The notes beneath the pieces were generated by a model. That model was not told the DNA's origin, did no database searches, and saw nothing but the letters and a program-made list of their open reading frames with translations. Shown piece by piece: positions 36,149-44,600 of a stretch of 58,448 bases of DNA (positions within the stretch are counted from its first letter, which is position 1; each line of letters starts with the position of its first letter). Origin of the DNA: JAYZBC01 sp036339375 (lineage in GTDB: Bacteria > Pseudomonadota > Alphaproteobacteria > MPNO01 > UBA2964); assembly GCA_036339375.1 (NCBI GenBank), contig JAYZBC010000050.1, positions 1-58,448 of the forward strand. Reading direction: 5' to 3'. The position numbers were made by a program, and so were the translations under genes.

Positions 36149-37132
36149 TTAAACAATACCAGCCCGTAACAAATCATGAATGTGAATTATACCTATGGGT
36201 ATTTTTTCTTCCACAACAAACAGGGCTGTAATTTTCCTTTTTTCCATTAGATGGAGAGCAACAGGTGCTAAAACATCCGGTTCCATTGTTTTTGGAGCTC
36301 TGGTCATTATATCTTCCGCTTTAGCCTCTAGAAGGTTATGCTCCATATTTCGCCGCAAATCGCCGTCAGTAATAATTCCTAAAAGGTGTCCCGCAGTATC
36401 TGTAATCCCAACACATCCAAAACTTTTTTGGGTCATAATTAGGAGAGTTTCTGACATAGAAGTTTTGCATTTTACCAATGGAATAGCTTTACCACGGTGC
36501 ATTATATCGGAAATTTTGATAAAGCGTTTTCCCAACTGTCCACCAGGATGGAGTGCATTAAATTTCTCTTTTGAAAAACCCTTTCTTTCCAGCAATGCAA
36601 CTGCGAGTGCATCACCCAGAGCTAACATCACGGTTGTTGACGTCGTCGGTGCAAGGTTTAGGGGACAGGCTTCAACAATTTTTGGTAGTAATAAAGAAAC
36701 ATCTCCTGCTTTGTTTAAAGAACTTCCTTTCTGTCCTGTGAGGGTTATCAAGGGAATTTCATTGAGTTTGGTATGCGCTATTAAATCAGAAAGTTCATGT
36801 GTTTCACCGGAATTGGAAAGGGCAAGAACTACATCGTCCTTGGTGATCATGCCTAAGTCACCATGACTAGTTTCGGCAGCATTCACATATTGTGCTGGTG
36901 TGCCGGTGGAGGCGAGAGTTGCAGCGATTTTTTTTGCGATGAGACCACTTTTACCCATACCGCTTACAATTATTCTGCCTTTGGTTTTATCCATAATGTT
37001 GAGGGCATCAACAAAAGAAAAATCTATTATTTTGGCTAAATCACGAATGGCAGCAGCTTCGTTAGCCAATACATGACGTGCCACCTCGAGATCGGGAGGA
37101 CCTTTTTTTGTGTTTTTAACAGAAGCCATCAT
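36149..37132 (-). CDS. kdsD: arabinose-5-phosphate isomerase (KpsF/KdsD family)
   Basis: Interconverts ribulose-5-phosphate and arabinose-5-phosphate, the first step of KDO synthesis for LPS. The 327 residues have an N-terminal SIS sugar-isomerase domain ('IIVSGMGKSGLIAKKIAATL', 'ASTGTPAQYVNAAETSHGDL', 'ALSNSGETHEL') and two CBS domains in the C-terminal third ('SDIMHRGKAIPLV', 'AEDIMTRAPKTM'). The catalytic histidine of the SIS domain is in 'ETSHGDLG'. Two successive ATG codons are possible starts. It begins the lpt operon on the minus strand. Confidence 0.94.
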   Translation of the reverse strand: MMASVKNTKKGPPDLEVARHVLANEAAAIRDLAKIIDFSFVDALNIMDKTKGRIIVSGMGKSGLIAKKIAATLASTGTPAQYVNAAETSHGDLGMITKDDVVLALSNSGETHELSDLIAHTKLNEIPLITLTGQKGSSLNKAGDVSLLLPKIVEACPLNLAPTTSTTVMLALGDALAVALLERKGFSKEKFNALHPGGQLGKRFIKISDIMHRGKAIPLVKCKTSMSETLLIMTQKSFGCVGITDTAGHLLGIITDGDLRRNMEHNLLEAKAEDIMTRAPKTMEPDVLAPVALHLMEKRKITALFVVEEKIPIGIIHIHDLLRAGIV

Positions 37133-37240
37133 CGTTTCTTAGTATGTTTAAAAAAATCCAAAATAAAATGAAAGTTTCTGTTTTTACTACTATCTGGATT
37201 ACACACCAATTCAAATAAAATTCCCTAAAATTATTCAAAA

Positions 37241-37852
37241 TCAATGACTAAAAATATCTGTGTCAGTCCAACCTTCAAGATCAAGTATTACGCGTTCTGG
37301 TAAAAAAGAAAAACAGGCGTTAGCTAAATCAAGTCTTTTTTCTCTAATTAACATTTTTTCCAATACATCGTGAAGTGCATGGAGGTGCAATACATCATTA
37401 GCTGCATAATTCAATTGAGCTGTGGATAGATTTTCTGCTCCCCAATCCGATGATTGCTGTTCTTTGGAAATGGAGATATTGAGAAGTTCTTTGCACAAAT
37501 CCTTCAGTCCGTGTTTGTCTGTATAGGTGCGGACCAATTTGGAAGCAATTTTTGTGCAGAAAACATTAGTACAAGTTACACCTAAATGCTTTTTAATAAC
37601 CGCTAGATCAAAACGGGCAAAATGAAAAATTTTTGTAATTCCTTGGTCCGTCATGAGTGTAGTTAAATTCGGTGCATTATACATCCCATCTTTAAACTGC
37701 ACTAAATGAACGTTTTCATCTCCAGCGGAAAGTTGTACCAAACACAGGCGATCACGTTCAGGTTGTAGGCCCATTGTTTCAGTATCTACCGCTATACGGG
37801 ATCCAAACTCAAGGGAGGCTGGTAAATCGTTCTTGTGTAAATTAACTTTCAT
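37241..37852 (-). CDS. RNase D-like 3'-5' exonuclease (DEDDy, no HRDC domain)
   Basis: The 203-residue protein is the exonuclease core only: motif I 'AVDTETMGLQPERDRLCLVQ', motif II 'IFHFARFDLAVI' and motif III 'LNYAANDVLHLHAL', with the motif-III Tyr present. It lacks the C-terminal HRDC domains of E. coli RNase D, as is usual for the short alphaproteobacterial 'ribonuclease D' proteins, which probably trim tRNA or other small RNA 3' ends. It starts at ATG 37852; a TTG six bases upstream is less likely. It begins only about 36 bases downstream of tRNA-Leu on the same strand, so the two may share a transcript. Confidence 0.9.
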   Translation of the reverse strand: MKVNLHKNDLPASLEFGSRIAVDTETMGLQPERDRLCLVQLSAGDENVHLVQFKDGMYNAPNLTTLMTDQGITKIFHFARFDLAVIKKHLGVTCTNVFCTKIASKLVRTYTDKHGLKDLCKELLNISISKEQQSSDWGAENLSTAQLNYAANDVLHLHALHDVLEKMLIREKRLDLANACFSFLPERVILDLEGWTDTDIFSH

Positions 37853-37887
37853 AATCAATATTTTTCCACAATTATCTATGGTAATGG

Positions 37888-37974
37888 TGGTGCCCAGAAG
37901 AAGACTCGAACTTCCACGGCCATCCGGCCACAGGTACCTGAAACCTGCGCGTCTACCAATTCCGCCACCTGGGC
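37888..37974 (-). tRNA. tRNA-Leu (anticodon CAG)
   Basis: Read on the minus strand, GCCCAGG (37974-37968) pairs with TCTGGGC (37898-37892), followed by A and an encoded CCA (37890-37888). The anticodon stem caggt/acctg encloses TTCAGGT, giving anticodon CAG (reads CUG). A long variable arm is present, as expected for leucine tRNAs, and total length is 87 bases. No terminator lies between it and the exonuclease gene. Confidence 0.97.
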
Positions 37975-38102
37975 TTTAATAAAAGGTGGATATGACATAG
38001 GTAAATACAATGTCAACAGGTTTAAGTTCGAAACCTATTATAACTAAATATTTTCAGTTTAGGATATAGATAAAACGTTAAAGTGTTTTTGCGGAGAAAA
38101 AA

Positions 38103-39071
38103 ATGGCAATCACTTCTATTACTGTTTTTGGTGGCACAGGATTTCTAGGAAGGCATGTGGTAATGAACCTTGCACGTCAGGGTTTCCAGGTCAAAATTGC
38201 ATGCAGGAAACCAAACTCAGCTCTGCGTTGTAAGCCGATGGGTGATGTCGGGCAGATTACTGCTATTTCTACAAATATTAGATTTGATGCTTCCGTTGAT
38301 ACAGCAGTTGAAGGTTCTGATGCCGTTGTTAATTTAATTGGCGTGCTTCACAGTCAGGGTCGGCAAAATTTTCAATCCGTACATGTCGAAGGAGCTGCGC
38401 GGATTGCAAATGCTGCTAGTTTGGCTTCTGTTAAAAGGCTGATACACATTTCGGCTATCGGAGCAGATCACAATGCAACTTCAAAATATGCTCAAACAAA
38501 GGGCCTGGGTGAAAGTGTTGTAAGGGAGGCCTTTCCTTCCGCAACAATTTTACGGCCGTCCATCGTTTTTGGTCCTGATGATAATTTTTTCAATAAATTT
38601 GCTGGTTTAGCACGATTGATTCCCGCATTGCCCTTAATTGGGGGTGGTAGTACTAAATTTCAACCCGTATATGTTGGTGATGTTGCCGAGGCCGTTAGTG
38701 TCTGTCTCGGACAATCTATAACATCCGGCAATCTTTACGAACTTGGGGGTCCTCAAACCTATTCTTTCCGAAATTTAATGGAAATCATGCTTACTGAAAT
38801 TTTGCGGCATAAATTTCTTGTGCCAATTCCTTTTTGGTTTGCAAAAGCAATGGCCCTATTCCTTGAAAAAATGAAAATACCCCTTTTTCTTCCTGAACCG
38901 TTACTCACGCGCGACCAGGTAGACCTTCTGCGAGTTGACAACGTTGTGGGGTCAAGGGTTTTAGGACTAGTTGATTTGAAAATTTTACCTACAGCCCTTG
39001 AAGCTATTTTGCCAAGTTATTTGCAACGTTACCGTCGGTCCGTGGGTACACGCCAATCAACAGTGCAATGA
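38103..39071 (+). CDS. NAD(P)-binding complex I NDUFA9-like family protein
   Basis: Atypical short-chain dehydrogenase related to the NDUFA9 accessory subunit of mitochondrial complex I. The 322 residues begin with the Rossmann loop 'VFGGTGFLGRHVVMNLARQG', then 'AVVNLIGVLHSQGRQNFQ', 'HISAIGAD', 'ILRPSIVFGPDDNFFNKFA' and 'QPVYVGDVAEAV'. The canonical YxxxK is replaced by 'KYAQTKGLGE', as in this family. In alphaproteobacteria it is thought to be associated with respiratory complex I or quinone metabolism, but a biochemical activity is not established. It has GGAG before the ATG and is convergent with uppP, a common neighbour in Rhodospirillales-type genomes. Confidence 0.88.
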   Translation: MAITSITVFGGTGFLGRHVVMNLARQGFQVKIACRKPNSALRCKPMGDVGQITAISTNIRFDASVDTAVEGSDAVVNLIGVLHSQGRQNFQSVHVEGAARIANAASLASVKRLIHISAIGADHNATSKYAQTKGLGESVVREAFPSATILRPSIVFGPDDNFFNKFAGLARLIPALPLIGGGSTKFQPVYVGDVAEAVSVCLGQSITSGNLYELGGPQTYSFRNLMEIMLTEILRHKFLVPIPFWFAKAMALFLEKMKIPLFLPEPLLTRDQVDLLRVDNVVGSRVLGLVDLKILPTALEAILPSYLQRYRRSVGTRQSTVQ

Positions 39072-39094
39072 TTTCTACTATTGGGGCAATTTGA

Positions 39095-39892
39095 CTAGTG
39101 CACTGTGAGAAAAAGAATTAAACAACCCACTATTATACGGTAAATAACGAATGGTAAAAAACTTCTTTGTTCAAGCCATTTCATCATAAATTTTATGGCT
39201 GTGAAGGCAGCTATAAAAGACAAAATAACTGCAAGTAGGACATTTACTTGTAGTTCTAAATTTCCGCTTTTTAAGACTTCAGCTGTTTCCAAAAATCCCG
39301 CTCCCAAAATTGCGGGAATTGATAACAACATTGAAAATTTTGCCGCATCACGTCTTTCTATGCCAAGAAGGCGGGACATTGTTATTGTAAGACCGGCGCG
39401 ACTGGAACCCGGTATTATGGAGCATGCTTGGGCTAAACCAATTAAAAGTGCTTTTCCAATAGTTATGTGGTCAATTTGTTTGTCTGCTAATTTCCGTTGA
39501 TCACCTATGTACAGAAACACACCAAAGACAATAAAAGACCACCCAGTAATTATAGGGTTTCGAAATAAGTCCAGAAAATAAAATTTTACCAAATATCCTG
39601 ATATCATCACGGGGACGCTTGCAATCAGTATGATGCCGGCAAGTTTTGCACCCTTATTAATTTGCCCACCTATCACGGTGATAATCCCATGAAGGATGGT
39701 CAAAATTTCTTTCCATAAATAAATAATTACCGCTCCCAAGGCCCCAACGTGGAGAGCTACTTCTATGGTCAGCCCCTGATTTGGCCAGTTAAAAAAAGTT
39801 AGGGCGAAAATTAAATGTCCCGAGGAGCTTACTGGAAGAAATTCAGTGAATCCTTGGATTAACGCAAGAATAAAAATTTGAGTGGTTGTCAA
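39095..39892 (-). CDS. uppP: undecaprenyl-diphosphate phosphatase
   Basis: Integral membrane enzyme dephosphorylating undecaprenyl-PP to recycle the lipid carrier for peptidoglycan and LPS; overexpression confers bacitracin resistance in the family. The 265 residues contain about eight hydrophobic helices and both signature motifs, 'QGFTEFLPVSSSGHL' (residues 14-28) and 'IPGSSRAGLTIT'. The length is normal. It is transcribed away from gltD and toward the NDUFA9-like gene, from which its stop is separated by 23 bases. Confidence 0.96.
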   Translation of the reverse strand: MTTTQIFILALIQGFTEFLPVSSSGHLIFALTFFNWPNQGLTIEVALHVGALGAVIIYLWKEILTILHGIITVIGGQINKGAKLAGIILIASVPVMISGYLVKFYFLDLFRNPIITGWSFIVFGVFLYIGDQRKLADKQIDHITIGKALLIGLAQACSIIPGSSRAGLTITMSRLLGIERRDAAKFSMLLSIPAILGAGFLETAEVLKSGNLELQVNVLLAVILSFIAAFTAIKFMMKWLEQRSFLPFVIYRIIVGCLILFLTVH

Positions 39893-40219
39893 AGCAGTTT
39901 TTCTTTCCTTTGAGTTAAATAATTTATACTTTGTAGCAGTGTTTGGGAAATATAAAAATTAATACCAATTTGGTACTAAAAATTTTCAAATGGGATTGAT
40001 TAAGAAATCAAAATTGAATACTTATTCCTGGTTTTATCATTTTTAGTTATTGAATACTGACCTATTTTTGCATTTTTTTGTAGCCAAGGGCGAAATTATA
40101 TATTATAAAAACTGCCCTTTTCGTTTTCGGACTTAGGAAGCTCGAGTAATTTTAGGAACGTAAAAGCTTCAAAGGGTTTGTAACTTTACATAATACATAA
40201 GAAATTTTTGAAAGCGCTC
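39893..40219. other. divergent uppP/gltD intergenic region
   Basis: An AT-rich stretch of 327 bases without a supportable gene. It contains a perfect inverted repeat with a one-base centre, taccaa-t-ttggta (39963-39975), close to uppP, which has the form of an operator half-site pair. Nearer to gltD, AAGGGC (40086-40091) can pair with GCCCTT (40114-40119) over a 22-base AT loop, followed by a T-rich run. Either could regulate a neighbour; neither is assigned. Confidence 0.4.
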
Positions 40220-41650
40220 ATGCTTAAATTTGTAGATAAACAAAGGGCAACTCCTACAAAACGTGATGCTGAAAATCGGCGTAACGATTTCGAAGAAATT
40301 TTTGAACGTTTTGAAACTAAGAGTGCTGAAGAACAGGCTAGCCGTTGTTCGCAATGTGGCATACCGTTTTGTCAGGTCCATTGCCCGTTATATAATAACA
40401 TTCCCGACTGGCTTTTGTTAACTGCTAACGGACGGATGGAGGAGGCGTACGAACTTACCTCTGCTACTAATACCTTTCCAGAAATTTGTGGACGAATTTG
40501 TCCACAAGACCGCCTTTGTGAAGGGAACTGTGTAATAGAGAAAGCAGGCCATGGTACTGTAACGATTGGCGCAGTAGAAAATTATATCACTGAAACCGCA
40601 TTTGCCAACAATTGGGTTAAACCACCTAAACCCTCACGGGAGAAAGATCAGTCAGTTGGAATTATTGGGGGTGGGCCTGCCGGACTTGCTGCTTCTGATG
40701 TTCTCCGTCGCAAAGGTTATAAAGTTAATATTTACGATCGATATGATCGAATGGGGGGATTGCTCGTTTACGGGATTCCCAATTTTAAATTAGAGAAAGA
40801 AATTGTTAAACGCCGTGTAGGTTTACTAGAGGATGCCGGCGTAATCATGCATTGTAATGTTAATGTTGGTTCCGACGTAAGTTTTCAGGAATTACGTGAA
40901 ACACACGACGCAATTTTAATAGCAACAGGAGTTTATAAAGCTCGAGAAATTCAGGTTCCTGGGGTGGGACTGCAGAATATTGTTCCTGCTTTGGACTTTT
41001 TAATTGCCTCAAATAAAAAGGGTTTAGGGTATGCCGTTCAAGAATTTGATAACGGTCAACTTGATGCAAAAGGAAAGAAATTAGTCGTACTTGGGGCAGG
41101 GGATACAGCAATGGATTGCGTCAGAACGGCAGTTCGTCAAGGGGCAGAAAGCGTCACTTGTCTTTACAGAAGGGACAAGGCAAATATGCCAGGATCGCGT
41201 CGAGAGGTCCAATATGCAGAGGAAGAGGGTGTAAAATTTCGTCTGCAAGCTCAACCGGAAGCTTTTTTGGGAGATAACATTGTATCAGCGGTACGTGCAG
41301 CCAGAGTCCATCTAGGGGTGGCAGATGCATCTGGCAGACAAACGCCTGAAGTAATAGAGGATTCTAGTTTTAATGTTGATTGTGATTTGGTGATTAAGGC
41401 ACTTGGCTTTGATCCAGAAGACATTCGGTCAATTTTTGGTGTGGAAGAACTAGGCATAACTCGTTGGGGGACGCTAAAAATTAATTTCCGCAATAAAACG
41501 ACAAACATAGACGGTGTTTTTGCCGCTGGTGATATTGTTCGTGGTGCATCGCTGGTTGTTTGGGCCATTAGGGACGGTCGTGAAGCCGCGCAAGCAATAG
41601 ATAGTTATCTTCAGGCGCGAACTTCAGCTCCTGGTCAGGCTGCTGCATGA
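40220..41650 (+). CDS. gltD: glutamate synthase (NADPH) small subunit
   Basis: Flavoprotein subunit that passes electrons from NADPH via FAD and iron-sulfur clusters to GltB. The ATG at 40220 gives 476 residues; an in-frame TTG four codons upstream is less likely. N-terminal cysteines 'CSQCGIPFCQVHCPLYN' and 'CGRICPQDRLCEGNCV' are the 4Fe-4S ligands. Two dinucleotide-binding folds follow: 'VGIIGGGPAGLAASDVL' (FAD) and 'VVLGAGDTAMDCVRTAVRQG' (NADPH), ending with 'GVFAAGDIVRGASLVVWAI'. The stop overlaps the gltB start (ATGA), so the gene order is gltD-gltB. Confidence 0.96.
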   Translation: MLKFVDKQRATPTKRDAENRRNDFEEIFERFETKSAEEQASRCSQCGIPFCQVHCPLYNNIPDWLLLTANGRMEEAYELTSATNTFPEICGRICPQDRLCEGNCVIEKAGHGTVTIGAVENYITETAFANNWVKPPKPSREKDQSVGIIGGGPAGLAASDVLRRKGYKVNIYDRYDRMGGLLVYGIPNFKLEKEIVKRRVGLLEDAGVIMHCNVNVGSDVSFQELRETHDAILIATGVYKAREIQVPGVGLQNIVPALDFLIASNKKGLGYAVQEFDNGQLDAKGKKLVVLGAGDTAMDCVRTAVRQGAESVTCLYRRDKANMPGSRREVQYAEEEGVKFRLQAQPEAFLGDNIVSAVRAARVHLGVADASGRQTPEVIEDSSFNVDCDLVIKALGFDPEDIRSIFGVEELGITRWGTLKINFRNKTTNIDGVFAAGDIVRGASLVVWAIRDGREAAQAIDSYLQARTSAPGQAAA

Positions 41651-44600
41651 CCCAAAACGGTTCCAAAAAGTACAACGAAGAAATCAAAGTATGGCGTGCG
41701 ACTGCAGAACGTCTGACTAAGTATGGCCTTTATGACCCTGCCCATGAACACGATGCATGCGGTGTCGGTATGGTGGTTTCTATTGATGGTAAACGCCGAC
41801 GTGAAGTCGTTGAAGCCGGCGTCGAAGCATTAAAAGCCTTATGGCATCGGGGAGCGGTGGATGCGGATGGAAAAACCGGCGATGGAGCTGGCATTCACGT
41901 GGAAATTCCTCAGGATTTCTTCCAAGAACATACCATCCGAACTGGCCATACCCCAAATCCCGAATCCATTGCTGTAGGCATGATTTTTTTACCTCGGACA
42001 GACTTTTCAGGACAAGAAAGATGTCGGAGCATAGTGGAAGCTCAAATTTTGCAATTCGGGTATACGATTTATGGTTGGCGCCAGGTGCCCATAAATGTTG
42101 AAGTCATTGGTGAAAAGGCAAATGCGACCCGTCCTGAAATCGAACAAATTATGATCGCAGGGAAACCCGATACCTCGGACGAGACTTTTGAAAGGGATCT
42201 TTACGTAATTCGGCGCCGAATTGAGAACCAAGTGCTTTCTGAAAATATTCCAGACTTTTATATTTGTTCTTTATCTTGCCGTTCCGTTATCTACAAAGGA
42301 ATGTTTTTAGCGGAGCAAGTAACAGAATTTTATCCAGATCTTTTAGATGAACGATTTGAGTCGCGGTTTGCTATATACCATCAGCGTTATTCCACCAATA
42401 CCTTTCCCACGTGGAAACTTGCCCAGCCTTTTCGAATGCTTGCGCATAATGGGGAAATTAACACTCTTTCCGGGAATATCAATTGGATGAAAAGTCACGA
42501 AACCCGGCTTCAATCAGATTCTTTTGGCGATTTTATTGAGGACATAAGACCTATCATCCAGCCCGGAAGTTCTGATTCGGCTGCTTTAGACGCTGTCTTT
42601 GAATTGTTAGTTCGTGGCGGTCGCAATGCCCCAATGTCAAAAACTCTTTTGATTCCAGATGCCTGGTCTAAAAAGCCTAACATGCCCGAAAAACACATGT
42701 CCTTATTCAGCTATTGCAACTGCGTTATGGAGCCTTGGGACGGACCAGCGGCGATCTGCGCAACTGATGGCCGCTGGGTAGTTGCGGGTATGGATCGTAA
42801 CGGGCTTAGACCTTTGCGCTATTCTCTCCGGGAAGATGGATTGTTAATTGTCGGATCAGAAACTGGAATGGTTCCGATTGATGAAGCGCGAATTGTAGAA
42901 AAAGGTAGAGTTGGTCCGGGTCAAAGCATTGCAGTTCAAATCGATGAAGGGCGATTTTACCACAACGAAGAGTTGAGAGATTTTCTTTCTGCCGAAGCAC
43001 CTTTTTCTGACTGGATTAAAAATATTACGCAAGTGGATAGTGTAATTAGAACTGGAGGCAAAGAGCCAGTTGAACTCGAACGCGAAGAATTACGTCAAAG
43101 ACAAATTTGTGCGGGCCATTCCTTGGAAGAAATGGAGTTATTGCTTCAACCTATGGTTGAAGATGCCAAAGAAGCAATTGGTTCTATGGGTGATGATACA
43201 CCGATAGCTGTGCTTTCGGAACATTATCGAGGTTTGCATCATTTTTTTCGCCAATCTTTTAGCCAGGTAACAAATCCCCCAATAGATAGTTTACGAGAAT
43301 ATAGGGTGATGACACTAAACACCAGGTTAGGAAATTTAGGCAATATATTGGATCAAGACGGCAATCAGACACGATTATTACAATTGGCCTCTCCTATTCT
43401 GACAAACGCTGAGTTTATATCCCTACGTGAACATATGGGAGAAAATGCGTATGAAATTGACTGCACGTTTGAGGCCAGTGGAGACGAAAATGCTTTGCGC
43501 GCGGCAATGGAAAAAATTAGAAGCGAAGCAGAAAATGCAGTCCGAGGAGGGGCAATACATGTAATTTTGTCTGATAAAAATATTGGACCCAACCGTGCAC
43601 CTATTCCTATGATTTTGGCAACTAGCGGTGTCCATAGTCATTTAGTAAGGGAATCACTCCGAACATTTACCTCGATAGATGTTAGGTCAGCAGAAAGTCT
43701 CGACACACATTATTTTGCTGTCCTGATTGGAGTGGGGGCTACAACAGTGAATGCTTATCTTACACAAGAGGCTATAGCGGATCGGCACAGGCGAGGGCTA
43801 TTTGGTAAGCTTTCATTGAACGAATGCATTCAACGTTATTGTGAGGCAGTTAATCAGGGTCTTTTGAAGATAATGTCCAAAATGGGGATTTCCGTAATTT
43901 CCCCTTATCGCGGTGCTTACAAATTTGAGGCAATTGGCCTCAGCCGAACCCTTGTTTCTGAATATTTTCCGGGAATGACCTCGCGAATTTCCGGTATTGG
44001 ACTTTCTGGCATTCAACATAATTCGTTAAGCTTGCATAAAAAAGCTTATTTGGAAGACCAAGTAACATTGCCAATAGGGGGCTTGTATCGTTATCGAAAA
44101 TCTGGCGAAGCTCATGCCTTTCAAGGTGAATTAATTCATATGCTCCAGCATGCTTGCGCAACCGATTCTTACGCTACATTTCGGAAGTATTCCGAAGCTG
44201 TTCAACGGCAAACGCCAGTGAATTTGCGCGACTTAATGGAGTTTTCCCCCAGTGGGCAAAGCGTTAAAATTGAAGAAGTAGAATCCATTACTGAGCTGCG
44301 AAAACGACTTGTTGCCCCAGGTATTTCTTTAGGTGCTCTAAGTCCAGAGGCTCACGAAACATTGTCCATAGCGATGAATCGAATAGGGGCCAAATCCGAT
44401 TCCGGTGAAGGTGGTGAAGATCCTGCTCGGTTCAGCCCTCGGCCGAACGGGGATAATGCCTCTTCGGCTATTAAACAAATTGCATCCGGTCGTTTTGGTG
44501 TGACCGCGCAATACCTTAACAATTGTCGAGAGATTGAAATCAAAATAGCGCAGGGAGCGAAGCCAGGTGAGGGTGGGCAGTTGCCAGGGATTAAGGTATC

